In this document: piece after piece, positions 13,377 through 21,663 of the stretch | Numbering within the stretch: the first letter of the stretch is position 1 | Layout: every line of letters starts with the position of its first letter | From: Streptomyces iconiensis | GTDB taxonomy: Bacteria; Actinomycetota; Actinomycetes; Streptomycetales; Streptomycetaceae | Length of the DNA: 64,000 nt | Direction of reading: 5' to 3' | Assembly (NCBI RefSeq): GCF_028657195.3 | Contig: NZ_JANCPR020000008.1 | Span: 186,001-250,000 of the forward strand | Notes under the pieces: generated by a model | Databases searched by the model: none | The model's input: only the letters and a program-made list of their open reading frames with translations | What the model was told of the DNA's origin: nothing | Program-made: the position numbers and the translations under genes

Positions 13377-13415
13377 CACCAGGGGCCCGGCAGCGCGGCT
13401 GCCGGGCCCCTGGTG
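13377..13415 (+). terminator. 17-bp hairpin terminator after rpoZ
   Basis: A perfect 17-bp stem, CACCAGGGGCCCGGCAG (13377-13393) with its complement at 13399-13415, has a 5-base CGCGG loop and starts 17 bases after the rpoZ stop. There is no strong U-tract, as is common in Streptomyces. It argues against any coaBC start before about 13416. Confidence 0.8.
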
Positions 13416-13453
13416 TGTCATGGAGCCATACGTCCGCGCGTGGGGAGAGACGA

Positions 13454-14680
13454 GTGACAGAGCAGCAGGGCAGGCCGAAGGTCGTTCTCGGGATCGGCGG
13501 GGGCATCGCCGCTTACAAGGCGTGCGAGCTGGTCCGGCGGCTGACCGAGAGCGGGCACGACGTCCGCGCCGTCCCCACCGACTCGGCGCTGCACTTCGTC
13601 GGCTCCGCCACCTGGTCGGCGCTGACCGGGCATCCCGTCTCGACCGAGGTGTGGGACTCGGTGCACGAGGTGCCGCATGTGCGCATCGGACAGACGGCCG
13701 ACCTCGTCGTCGTCGCCCCCGCGACCGCCGATCTGCTCGCCAAGGCAGCACACGGCCTGGCCGACGACCTGCTCACCAACACGCTCCTGACCGCGCGATG
13801 TCCCGTCGTCTTCGCGCCCGCCATGCACACCGAGATGTGGGAGCACCCCGCGACCCAGGAGAACGTCGCCACGCTGCGCCGCCGCGGCGCGGTCGTCATC
13901 GAGCCCGCCGTCGGACGTCTGACAGGTGTGGACACGGGCAAGGGACGCTTTCCTGACCCCGAAGCGATCTTCGAGGTCTGCCGCCGCGTCCTCGCGCGGG
14001 GCGCGGCGCCCGTCACCGCCGACCTCGCGGGCCGCCACGTCGTCGTCAGCGCTGGCGGCACCCGGGAGCCGCTGGACCCCGTGCGCTTCCTCGGGAACCG
14101 CTCCTCGGGCAAGCAGGGCTACGCGCTGGCCCGTACGGCTGCCGCGCGGGGGGCCCGCGTCACGCTCCTCGCGGCGAACAGCGCACTGCCCGACCCCGCG
14201 GGCGTCGATGTCGTACCGGTGGGCACAGCGCGTGACCTACGGGAGGCCGTCGTGCGAGCTGCGGCGGACGCCGACGCGGTGGTGATGGCGGCGGCCGTCG
14301 CCGACTTCCGGCCCGCCTCCTACGCCACCGGAAAGATCAAGAAGAAGGACGGCGCGGAGCCCGAACCCGTCGCGCTCGTGCGTAACCCGGACATCCTCGC
14401 CGAAATCGCTACGTCGCGTCCCCGTGAAGGGCAGATCGTCGCGGGGTTCGCAGCCGAGACCGACGACGTGCTCGCACACGGCCGCGCCAAACTCGCCTCC
14501 AAGGGGTGTGACCTGCTGGTTGTCAACGAGGTCGGGGAGCGTAAGACCTTCGGTTCGGAGGAGAACGCGGCGGTCGTTCTCGGTGCCGACGGCAGCGAGA
14601 CCGTCGTTCCGCACGGCCCGAAGGAAGCGCTCGCCGACACGGTCTGGGACCTCGTGGTGGAGCGCCTTCCGGGAAAGTGA
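13454..14680 (+). CDS. coaBC: Bifunctional phosphopantothenoylcysteine decarboxylase / phosphopantothenate-cysteine ligase
   Basis: Two successive steps of coenzyme A synthesis. The N-terminal flavodoxin-like CoaC domain (about 1-185) has GIGGGIAAYKACELVRRL, catalytic-type PHVRIGQ, APATADLLAKAA and the substrate-clamp APAMHTEMWEHPA. The C-terminal CoaB ligase (about 190-408) has SAGGTREPLDPVRFLGNRSS and AVADFRP...KIKK. GTG 13454 (GGGGAGAG upstream) is chosen over the in-frame upstream codon at 13415, which lies in the rpoZ terminator. Predicted length 408 residues. Confidence 0.95.
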   Translation: MTEQQGRPKVVLGIGGGIAAYKACELVRRLTESGHDVRAVPTDSALHFVGSATWSALTGHPVSTEVWDSVHEVPHVRIGQTADLVVVAPATADLLAKAAHGLADDLLTNTLLTARCPVVFAPAMHTEMWEHPATQENVATLRRRGAVVIEPAVGRLTGVDTGKGRFPDPEAIFEVCRRVLARGAAPVTADLAGRHVVVSAGGTREPLDPVRFLGNRSSGKQGYALARTAAARGARVTLLAANSALPDPAGVDVVPVGTARDLREAVVRAAADADAVVMAAAVADFRPASYATGKIKKKDGAEPEPVALVRNPDILAEIATSRPREGQIVAGFAAETDDVLAHGRAKLASKGCDLLVVNEVGERKTFGSEENAAVVLGADGSETVVPHGPKEALADTVWDLVVERLPGK

Positions 14681-14864
14681 ACGAGTGGGCCTGAACTGAT
14701 CGCATGGGGCTGGAACGGCGCACTTGACCTGCGTTCTCGATATCCGACACGCCTGGATATGTCCGTACCTCCGGCCCGTCTGTGGCAGTGCTGGAGTTCA
14801 GATTGAGCAGGTCATGGTCGTCTCGGAGTTCGAGAGTCCGTGATTGGATGCCGGTGGAGATGGA

Positions 14865-14870
14865 TAAACT
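14865..14870 (+). promoter_or_regulatory. Candidate -10 box upstream of metK
   Basis: TAAACT in the 272-base coaBC-metK spacer would place the transcript start about 76 bases before the metK GTG. An inverted repeat ATATCC-N9-GGATAT (14740-14760) lies further upstream. No S-box-like SAM riboswitch was recognised. Confidence 0.35.
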
Positions 14871-14952
14871 GGCCGCGGACCGTGCTTGGGCGCAGCCCCC
14901 GACCGGTCCGCCCCATGCTCAGCCAGCAGCCGCTGCAACCCCAGGGAGCGAT

Positions 14953-16161
14953 GTGTCGCGCCGCTTGTTCACCTCGGAATCTGTGACCGAGGGTCACCCT
15001 GACAAGATCGCTGACCAGATCAGCGACACCATCCTCGACGCCCTGCTCAAGGAGGACCCGCATTCCCGGGTCGCCGTCGAGACGCTGATCACCACCGGCC
15101 TCGTGCATGTGGCCGGAGAGGTGACGACCAAGGCGTACGCGCCTATTCCGACGCTTGTGCGCAACAAGATTCTCGACATTGGTTACGACTCGTCCAAGAA
15201 GGGCTTCGACGGCGCCTCCTGCGGCGTCTCCGAGTCCATCGGGGCCCAGTCGCCCGACATCGCCCAGGGCGTCGACACCGCTTACGAGCGGCGAGTCGAG
15301 GGCGACAAGGACGAACTCGACGAGCAGGGCGCGGGCGACCAGGGCCTGATGTTCGGCTACGCCTGCGACGAGACCGCCGAGTACATGCCGCTGCCCATCA
15401 CGCTGGCACACCGGCTCTCGGAGCGGCTCTCCGCCGTACGCAAGAACGGGACGATCCCGTACCTGCGCCCCGACGGCAAGACGCAGGTCACCATCGAGTA
15501 CAACGGCGACAAGCCCGTACGCCTGGACACCGTCGTGGTCTCCTCGCAGCACGCAGCCGACATCGACCTCGACTCGCTGCTCGCGCCGGACATCCGCGAG
15601 TTCGTCGTGGAGCCCGAGCTGAAGGCTCTCGTCGACGAGGGCATCAAGATCGACACCGAGGGCTACCGACTGCTCGTCAACCCGACGGGCCGCTTCGAGA
15701 TCGGCGGCCCCATGGGTGACGCCGGGCTCACCGGGCGCAAGATCATCATCGACACCTACGGCGGTATGGCCCGCCACGGTGGCGGCGCCTTCTCCGGCAA
15801 GGACCCGTCCAAGGTGGACCGCTCCGCGGCCTACGCGATGCGCTGGGTCGCCAAGAACGTCGTCGCCGCCGGGCTCGCCGGCCGCTGCGAGGTCCAGGTC
15901 GCCTACGCGATCGGCAAGGCCGAGCCGGTCGGCCTCTTCGTGGAGACGTTCGGCACGGCGACGGTCGAGGCCGAGAAGATCGAACAGGCCATCGCCGACG
16001 TCTTCGACCTCCGCCCGGCCGCGATCATCCGCGACCTGGACCTGCTCCGCCCGATCTACGCTCAGACCGCGGCCTACGGCCACTTCGGCCGCGCTCTCCC
16101 GGACTTCACCTGGGAGCGCACGGACCGCGTCGAGGCACTGCGCAAGGCGGTCGGCGTCTAG
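14953..16161 (+). CDS. metK: S-adenosylmethionine synthetase
   Basis: Makes SAM from methionine and ATP. The 402-residue protein has [20 protein letters not shown] at the N-terminus, signature 1 [11 protein letters not shown] (residues 126-136) and signature 2 [19 protein letters not shown] 14953 ([10 protein letters not shown]) gives the standard Streptomyces length; the open frame upstream to 14782 adds 57 residues with no family similarity. The gene is followed by a terminator and then by the accessory TIR operon on the other strand. Confidence 0.97.
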   Translation: MSRRLFTSESVTEGHPDKIADQISDTILDALLKEDPHSRVAVETLITTGLVHVAGEVTTKAYAPIPTLVRNKILDIGYDSSKKGFDGASCGVSESIGAQSPDIAQGVDTAYERRVEGDKDELDEQGAGDQGLMFGYACDETAEYMPLPITLAHRLSERLSAVRKNGTIPYLRPDGKTQVTIEYNGDKPVRLDTVVVSSQHAADIDLDSLLAPDIREFVVEPELKALVDEGIKIDTEGYRLLVNPTGRFEIGGPMGDAGLTGRKIIIDTYGGMARHGGGAFSGKDPSKVDRSAAYAMRWVAKNVVAAGLAGRCEVQVAYAIGKAEPVGLFVETFGTATVEAEKIEQAIADVFDLRPAAIIRDLDLLRPIYAQTAAYGHFGRALPDFTWERTDRVEALRKAVGV

Positions 16162-16182
16162 CCGCTCCGCGCCGTCTCCATC

Positions 16183-16225
16183 CCGGAGGCCCGACACCCC
16201 ACGCTGGCGGGGGTCGGGCCTCCGG
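16183..16225. terminator. Hairpin terminator after metK
   Basis: CCGGAGGCCCGAC-A-CCCC (16183-16200) pairs with GGGGGTCGGGCCTCCGG (16209-16225), a 17-bp stem with one bulged A and an 8-base loop, beginning 22 bases after the metK stop. It sits between convergent genes and may act in both directions. Confidence 0.7.
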
Positions 16226-16305
16226 CATGGGCGGGTGTCGCCGATCCTGGCTCTGGACGCTTTCTGGTGTCCTCGTGCTCCTCGTGCCCTGGCGCCTTTA
16301 CGTCC

Positions 16306-17421
16306 TCAGAACGGGGGGTTCTGGGCCGGGTCCACGCTGTTGGGGTCGGAGTCCTCGGCGGCGGGGATGGCCGCCGGGTCGAACCGGAGACGGATGGCCT
16401 CGGCTGCCTCCGTCCGGCCGACCGCCCTCGCTCCCTCATGGAGACAGCGCGCGAGGACGCCGGAGTCCGCGTGCTCAGCCGGGACGCCCATGGCTCCCAG
16501 CAGCCTCTCGAAGTGGTCCGCCGGGCTGGGAGGAGCGGCCCCGTTCGCGCCAAGGCCCGGCTGGTTCAGGGCTGATCCGCCGTGTCCGTAATGTTCTGTG
16601 GGCTCGTCCGGCTCCGGAGGGCGCGGGGGGTGGGGCACGATGTGCGCGAAGCGCTCGGGAACATCGAGATTGTTGGCGGCTGCCGAGAGCTGCGCGAGCA
16701 CGCCGAGGTCTTCGACGGTCTTGCTGATCTGTTCGTCGTTCTTCGTGAGCCACCACACCACCGCGCTGCCGGTGTCGCTGAGTACGTCCTCGCGCAGGTA
16801 CTCGCGCCGGTCGCGCTCGTATCTGCGCTCATGCGACCACAGCACCTCGTCCTTGCGAACGGTGGAGAGCTTGCGCAGACGCAGGGCGTCGGCCTCCGAG
16901 AGCGAGAGGGTCACGTCCTCCGCCATCGCCAGTACGCGCCCGCCCGAGTCAGGCCGCATGACGGCCAGTTCCCCATCGAGCTGGTGCTGCGCGAGCGAGC
17001 CGCGATGCGGCTCCCGCGTCTCCGTGAGGGCGCCGGCTCTCTCCAGCACCGCGTCCACCGCCACACCGGCCGCGCTGAAGGGCGGCCCGTCCCGTGGAGG
17101 GTCCAGGGGGCACCAGCGGACGGTGGCGGAGAAGCGGAAGTCGTAGTCCGGCTCCGAGGTGGGCAGCGCCACGTCACGGAGAACGCGTTCCCGGCGCTCC
17201 GGAGGCGGGATGGGGACATCGGGTTCATGGGTGAACTCGGGGCCGAGCGGGTCCACGGGCCGCCTCATGAGCCGCCGGGCCAGAAGGGCGGCGGCGGTGA
17301 ACGCCATGGCCACGGTGCCCCACACCCAGGGCGGCCAGTCGAGGACGAGGCCGACGATGACCAGGACGAGCCCGGTGATGACGGTGAAGAAGGCGGTCAC
17401 GGTCCCGTGTCCAGAACTCAT
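16306..17421 (-). CDS. Membrane-anchored protein, last gene of the TIR operon
   Basis: A 371-residue protein of unknown function with two N-terminal membrane helices (about 9-27 and 33-48, separated by DWPPW). A large cytoplasmic region follows: a Pro-rich stretch (55-80), a beta/alpha domain beginning YDFRFSATVRW (about 93-170), a charged helical segment (LRLRKLSTVRK...ERRYERDRREYLRED, 180-212) and a Pro/Gly-rich C-terminus. The middle part faintly recalls SPFH/band-7 proteins, but I cannot prove it. ATG 17421 overlaps the NTPase-like gene's stop (ATGA), so translation is coupled. In context it may be the membrane partner of the TIR/NTPase pair. The frame is open upstream of 17421 only as a shadow of the previous gene. 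Confidence 0.8.
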   Translation of the reverse strand: MSSGHGTVTAFFTVITGLVLVIVGLVLDWPPWVWGTVAMAFTAAALLARRLMRRPVDPLGPEFTHEPDVPIPPPERRERVLRDVALPTSEPDYDFRFSATVRWCPLDPPRDGPPFSAAGVAVDAVLERAGALTETREPHRGSLAQHQLDGELAVMRPDSGGRVLAMAEDVTLSLSEADALRLRKLSTVRKDEVLWSHERRYERDRREYLREDVLSDTGSAVVWWLTKNDEQISKTVEDLGVLAQLSAAANNLDVPERFAHIVPHPPRPPEPDEPTEHYGHGGSALNQPGLGANGAAPPSPADHFERLLGAMGVPAEHADSGVLARCLHEGARAVGRTEAAEAIRLRFDPAAIPAAEDSDPNSVDPAQNPPF

Positions 17422-19373
17422 GGGGACGTCTCCTTGGCGGGATGAAGGGCGAGGGTGGACGTTTCGGTGCCGAGGGCGGACTTGACCCGCTGCCACAGGG
17501 CGTCCACGGTCTCCCCGCGGGCGGGGTCGCCCCGGGCCCAGAGGCATGCGACGGCGTAGACACCGCTGAAGGCCGAGGGCTCCCGGACGCAGGCGGCGGC
17601 CATGACCTCCACGGCCCCGGAGCGGGCGGTGGGACTGGCTTGCCCCCGGTCCAGCCAGTGACGCAGATGCGTTTCCCACGCCGTACGGGGCAGATCCCGC
17701 AGCACCGCTGCCCAGTGGTCGGCGAACTGTGTCCGAAGCGATCTGTCCCTGGCGAGCCGGGCGGGGTCGGCGAGTTCCAGGAAGAGTGTGGCGTCATGCC
17801 GTCCTGGGCCCTCAGGGCCGGGGCGTAACCGGTGCAGCAGGGAGCGGTGAAGCAGGTCGTCCGCGTCGGTGATGCGCAACAGCGCCTCGCGGGCGGCGGC
17901 CCGTATGCCGGGCTTGCTGTGACGGGTCAGGTGCCGCAGACGCGTCATCGCCTGGTCGGGGAAGCGGCGGGACAGCGCCTCGGAGCAGACGCTGATGACG
18001 ACATAGGCACGGGACGGCACCAGATCCTGCTCCCGCGACCAGGCGTACAGGGTCCGGCGGAAGACGCTCCCGTATCCGGTGTGGATCACGCCCTCGCCCA
18101 GGGCGCGGGCGGCCATGGACTGTTCCGCCTGGGTGGCCGAGTTCCTCGTCCAGTGTTGTGCGAGCGCCGTGACCGTATCCGGTGGGCCGGTGCGCAGGCA
18201 CTCGCGTACGTAGCGCGTCACGAGGTTCAGCAGATCGCCCGGCGCGAGCGAGGGCAGGTCCGACGCGTGGGTGATCCAGTCCCGTAACGGGTCCCGGAGC
18301 TGCGGAAAGTTGTCCCAGAAGTACGTGCGTACCTTGTCGTCGTACTTGCGCCGGTCGAAGCGGACCCGTCCGTCCCGGTGCGGAGCCGCTTCGACGTCTG
18401 CGAGACGTGCGGTCAGCGAACGGTGCTGGAGCACGGGGCCTGACATGTCGGGTTGCTCGGCGGCCCGCAACAGCCGGGACGTGGCTTCGTGCAGCGTGTC
18501 GGGACGTGCCCCGTGCAGCAGCGCCGTCGTGAGGAGGAGGGCGCGTTGGCGCCCGGTCGGCAGCTTCGCCAGCAGTGAGTCCACCGCATCGGGGCCCGGT
18601 TCGAGCTCCGTCAGTGCCGCGCTGAGCCACGCCCCGAAGCCGGGTCCGTGGCACGCCGAGTCCCTGGCGAAGCGGATCCCCTCGCTCAGGTCGGCGACGG
18701 CGGCCATGGACGCCTCGCGGAGGAACGCCTCCAGACGGGAGCCGGTCAGTTCCTCGGGCGCCGGTGTGATGCCGTTGAGGCGCAGGTGCTTTCGCAGCAC
18801 GTCCCTGCTCGGCGGGCGACCGAGCGGCGCGACGAGGTCACGTAGCAGCGGGTTCAGCGAATCCTTCCAGTCCTGGGGGAGTACGACGGCGAGTTGGGCG
18901 TGGCGCTCACGCAGGACCGCGAGAAGACCCGGAAGTTCCTCCATGGCCGTTTGGTAACGGTCCTCGCTGCTCGTGGATAGATCGAGCAGGAGCGCGGCCC
19001 CGTCCTCGACCTGTTCCGAGGCCAGCGCGTAACTCTCTCCCTGCTCCGCCTGGTCGACGAGTTCCCGGAAGCGTTCGGCGCCCTGGGGCAGTTCGCACAG
19101 CAGAACCTTGGCCGCGGTGTGCGCCCCGGTCCTCGGAGCGGCGGTGAGCAGGACCGCGCTCCGTTCCTCCAGAAGCTGTCGTGCCCGCTCGACTCCGGGT
19201 GGTGGCTCGAAACGCCTTCTGAGCCTGCGGAGTTCGTCAACGGCCAGCCGCCTGGGATTGCGGCGCGCGGTGTCCGGGGAAACGGAGTCCCGGATGGCGG
19301 TGTTGACGTTCACCGTGACCGGGCCGGTGTTCACCGGCCCCTGCGAGCTGTTGATGGTCGTGGTGTCGGTCAC
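17418..19373 (-). CDS. NTPase-like STAND-type protein with N-terminal GPVNTG motif
   Basis: A 651-residue protein I do not recognise by name. Residues 1-28 are a polar low-complexity tail with S-Q-G-P-V-N-T-G (10-17) and alternating VTVNVN, resembling amyloid-signalling motifs. After a basic helix (41-58) comes an AAA/STAND-like core. The P-loop position reads LLTAAPRTGAHTAAKVLL (75-92), which lacks the GK(S/T) of Walker A, and a Walker B-like GAALLLDLS follows near residues 124-132. The remainder (about 200-640) is alpha-helical, as in a sensor region of helical repeats. GTG 19373 overlaps the TIR stop (GTGA) and the gene is coupled to the membrane protein downstream. Inferred role: receptor or regulator for the adjacent TIR effector. 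Confidence 0.82.
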   Translation of the reverse strand: MTDTTTINSSQGPVNTGPVTVNVNTAIRDSVSPDTARRNPRRLAVDELRRLRRRFEPPPGVERARQLLEERSAVLLTAAPRTGAHTAAKVLLCELPQGAERFRELVDQAEQGESYALASEQVEDGAALLLDLSTSSEDRYQTAMEELPGLLAVLRERHAQLAVVLPQDWKDSLNPLLRDLVAPLGRPPSRDVLRKHLRLNGITPAPEELTGSRLEAFLREASMAAVADLSEGIRFARDSACHGPGFGAWLSAALTELEPGPDAVDSLLAKLPTGRQRALLLTTALLHGARPDTLHEATSRLLRAAEQPDMSGPVLQHRSLTARLADVEAAPHRDGRVRFDRRKYDDKVRTYFWDNFPQLRDPLRDWITHASDLPSLAPGDLLNLVTRYVRECLRTGPPDTVTALAQHWTRNSATQAEQSMAARALGEGVIHTGYGSVFRRTLYAWSREQDLVPSRAYVVISVCSEALSRRFPDQAMTRLRHLTRHSKPGIRAAAREALLRITDADDLLHRSLLHRLRPGPEGPGRHDATLFLELADPARLARDRSLRTQFADHWAAVLRDLPRTAWETHLRHWLDRGQASPTARSGAVEVMAAACVREPSAFSGVYAVACLWARGDPARGETVDALWQRVKSALGTETSTLALHPAKETSP

Positions 19374-20137
19374 CGGTCGTCCTCGGGGGTGGGGGCACCG
19401 GTGTTGAAGCGAGGGCTGACGCCGCCCTGGTTGCCGCCCGTGATGAACGTGGTGCCGTCGCCGTTCACCTGAGGCTGGTGGATGTTCTGCTCGCCGCTTC
19501 CTGTGTTCACGGGGCCTTCGGACCTGTGGATGACGGTGCCTGTCACACCTCCGGAGACGTCCCTGGCCTGTACGTTCCCGCTTCCGTCACCTGTGAGGGT
19601 GTTGCTCGTGCTGCCGGGCGCCTGCGGCGGGTCGGGCGTACCCTTGCCCGCCCGTTGGTCGGTGAGTCCGGGGACCAGATCCGCCACCACGTCGCCGATA
19701 CGGGCGAGGTCGGAGGACGCCTGCTGGGTGTCGTACCTCAGGGACTGGATGTAGGCCAGCCTCGCCAGCGGCTGCGGAAGCCGGGCCGCGCTGAGGCGTT
19801 CCATGCGTCGCCCCACGAGCACGGGGATCACGGGGAGCCCCCAGGACAGCGCCTCCAGGATCTCCTTGCGTACCCAGTCCTCCTCGTTGTCCAGTGCCCT
19901 GCTGTTCGCATCGGCGCTGTCCGGCGATTCGAGCCACTGAGGGCCTATGACGGCGAGGAGCGCGCTGCTCTTGCGTACGCCGGCGAGCAGTTCGTCGGGG
20001 TAGCACTGCCCGGGCTTGATGGACTCACTGGCGCGGAAGACCAGTTCCTCACCGAAGCGGTGGGCCAGCTCGCGGGCGATGGTGGTCGCGGACTGTTCGC
20101 CGTCGCCGGTGCGGTAGTTGATGAAGATCTCGGGCAT
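19370..20137 (-). CDS. TIR-domain protein (putative NADase effector) with amyloid-like C-terminal tail
   Basis: Predicted 255 residues. Residues 1-155 form a TIR domain: IFINYRTGDGE (4-14), VFRASESIKPGQCY (33-46), SALLAVIGPQWLESPD (58-73) and DWVRKEILEALSWGLPVIP (87-105). E92 aligns with the catalytic Glu of SARM1 (DWVHKEI), so NAD+ hydrolysis is plausible. Residues 165-255 are Gly/Asn/Gln/Thr-rich and disordered, including S-E-G-P-V-N-T-G-S-G-E-Q-N (206-218) and FITGGNQGG. The GPVNTG core recurs at the N-terminus of the next gene. ATG 20137 is preceded by GGAGAG and lies 10 bases after the HTH/TPR gene. The frame stays open further upstream, but that extension is a shadow. Confidence 0.9.
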   Translation of the reverse strand: MPEIFINYRTGDGEQSATTIARELAHRFGEELVFRASESIKPGQCYPDELLAGVRKSSALLAVIGPQWLESPDSADANSRALDNEEDWVRKEILEALSWGLPVIPVLVGRRMERLSAARLPQPLARLAYIQSLRYDTQQASSDLARIGDVVADLVPGLTDQRAGKGTPDPPQAPGSTSNTLTGDGSGNVQARDVSGGVTGTVIHRSEGPVNTGSGEQNIHQPQVNGDGTTFITGGNQGGVSPRFNTGAPTPEDDR

Positions 20138-20147
20138 GGACTCTCCT

Positions 20148-21452
20148 CTATCGGTGATGGCCGGCCAGCCAGGGGGCCAGGGAGCGGGTGGTCGGTGTGG
20201 GGCGGCGGGAGAGGGTGCGGGACAGGCGGCGGAGGTCAGCGGAGAGGGTGGCGGACGCAAGGGTGTCCGTGGCGGGGGCGAGGGCCATGAGGAGGGCGCA
20301 GGCGTGGTCGATCTCGCCCGCCGCCGCATGGGCGAGGGCACGGCGCAGCCCGTAACGGGTCTGGGAGCGCAGGGCGTGTGCGGGCAGACGGCCCGTCTCG
20401 TGGTCGAGGATCTCGGCGGCCTCGCGCGGCCGGCCGAGGTCGTGCAGGCACCAGCCGGTGATCATGGCCACGGGGTCGGGAAGCGTGGTGGTGCCGATCA
20501 TGGGGGAGCCGTCGTCCTCGGCGGCGTGGCCGAGGAGTTCGCGTGCGCGGTCCAGGCAGCTCATGCACGCGTCGTAGTCGCCGGCGAGAGCGTGTCCCTG
20601 TGCCTCACGCTGGGCCGCGAGGCCGCGGACGCGCGCGGGAGCCGCGAAGCTCTGCGCGTGGGCTGCCAACTCGATGGTCTGCGCGGCTTCATCGCGGTAG
20701 AGGGTGACCAGCGCGCGGCGTACGAGGGCATACGCCGCGAGGTCGCGGTCACCACCGGCTTCCGCCAGTTCGACGGCGCGGTCCGTCCACCACAGCGCGC
20801 CCCTGTCGTCACCGGTCTCCTGGACCAGCCAACCGACGTATTCGGCGTAGCGGGAGGCGAGGGAGAGCAGGTCGTCGCGGGTGCGAGGGCCCGCACGGAG
20901 GGCGATTCGACGCAGGGAGTGCGTCTGCGCGACCAGGGCGGGGAGGATCACGTCACCTCCTGCCGACTGGCCCAGCGTGCGGTAGTGGTCGAAAAGGGAG
21001 CGGGCCGTGGCGAGGAGCGAGGCGCACTCCTGCGGCGCCGCTTCACGCGGGGCCGCCCCGAGGGTGAAGGTGACGGCTGTGGCGCCGCCCGCCGCCATGA
21101 GCGTTCTGCGGGCCACGGGCTGGAACCAGCTGGGGCCGTCGGAGGACAGGTGCATCAGCCAGACCTCGCCTTCGTCGGGTTCTGCGGGGAGCGCAGGGTC
21201 TGTCGGGGTGGGGAGCGCCGGGGCTGCTGGGGCGGGGCGGGTGGGGGCCAGGGACGTGAGGGCGCCGGCTGCGTCGAGGGTGGTGTCGCAGAGGCGGGCC
21301 AGTTCGGGGCTGGGGGGCTTGAGGCCGCGTTCGACCTTGCTCAGCTGGCTCTTGCTGTAGTGGACGAGCTGGCCGAGGCGGGTGAGGGAGAGCTGCGCTG
21401 CGAGCCGTCGTCTGCGGAGTTCAGGACCGAACCGGGTTGGCTGCTGGGGCAC
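20148..21452 (-). CDS. XRE-family HTH regulator with TPR-like sensor domain
   Basis: A 434-residue regulator and first gene of the TIR operon. An N-terminal HTH_31/XRE domain (about 8-65) contains LRRRRLAAQLSLTRLGQL and YSKSQLSKVERGLK. A Pro/Ala linker (70-95) and a conserved segment WFQPVARRTLMAAGG (about 110-125) follow. Helical repeats run from about 150 to 420 with TPR-like spacing (for example DRAVELAEAGGDRDLAAYAL). GTG 21452 is preceded by GGAGG. A candidate operator (21507-21527) lies in its promoter. It may sense a signal and control the TIR cassette, or be a structural partner. Such HTH-TPR genes are common in Streptomyces, so the functional link rests on operon structure. Confidence 0.85.
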   Translation of the reverse strand: MPQQPTRFGPELRRRRLAAQLSLTRLGQLVHYSKSQLSKVERGLKPPSPELARLCDTTLDAAGALTSLAPTRPAPAAPALPTPTDPALPAEPDEGEVWLMHLSSDGPSWFQPVARRTLMAAGGATAVTFTLGAAPREAAPQECASLLATARSLFDHYRTLGQSAGGDVILPALVAQTHSLRRIALRAGPRTRDDLLSLASRYAEYVGWLVQETGDDRGALWWTDRAVELAEAGGDRDLAAYALVRRALVTLYRDEAAQTIELAAHAQSFAAPARVRGLAAQREAQGHALAGDYDACMSCLDRARELLGHAAEDDGSPMIGTTTLPDPVAMITGWCLHDLGRPREAAEILDHETGRLPAHALRSQTRYGLRRALAHAAAGEIDHACALLMALAPATDTLASATLSADLRRLSRTLSRRPTPTTRSLAPWLAGHHR

Positions 21453-21506
21453 TTCGAACCTCCGTGACTCTCACTCCGGGCAGCAGCCGGTCGCCGGAAG
21501 TCAGCG

Positions 21507-21527
21507 TGGGACAGGCTGCCTGGACCA
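21507..21527. promoter_or_regulatory. Palindrome upstream of the HTH/TPR-TIR operon
   Basis: TGGGACAGGCTGCCTGGACCA is symmetric about T21517: the central CAGGC-T-GCCTG is exact and the outer TGG/CCA also match (8 of 10 arm pairs). It lies 55-75 bases upstream of the GTG at 21452 on the minus strand, a suitable position for an operator of the encoded XRE protein. No binding data are available. Confidence 0.45.
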
Positions 21528-21609
21528 ACAAGGCGGATCGGGGTGTTTCCCGTTTCCCCTTCCGCAGGACACAGGAAAGCGTGCCGCCCGTCGAGAGTGC
21601 GTGAGAGCG

Positions 21610-21656
21610 GAGTGAGTACTCGCTCATTGACGGAGTGAGCACTCACTCCGTAAGAT
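21610..21656 (+). promoter_or_regulatory. Promoter and operators of the TetR gene, leaderless start
   Basis: TTGACG (21627-21632) and TAAGAT (21651-21656) are separated by 18 bases. The spacer is almost filled by the palindrome GGAGTGAG-CA-CTCACTCC (21632-21649). A second imperfect palindrome GAGTGAGTACTCGCTC (21610-21625) lies just upstream. The -10 ends 7 bases before ATG 21664, so the transcript should start at the start codon. The layout fits autorepression by the encoded TetR protein. Confidence 0.7.
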
Positions 21657-21663
21657 GCGGGGC

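Noticed and set aside
14681..14952. SAM riboswitch upstream of metK
   Set aside because: No S-box, SAM-II or other SAM aptamer blocks are recognisable; only a short inverted repeat and a -10-like box.
16183..21660. Mobile element borders or att sites around the TIR operon
   Set aside because: No tRNA, integrase, transposase or flanking direct repeats were seen; the insertion is inferred from gene order only.
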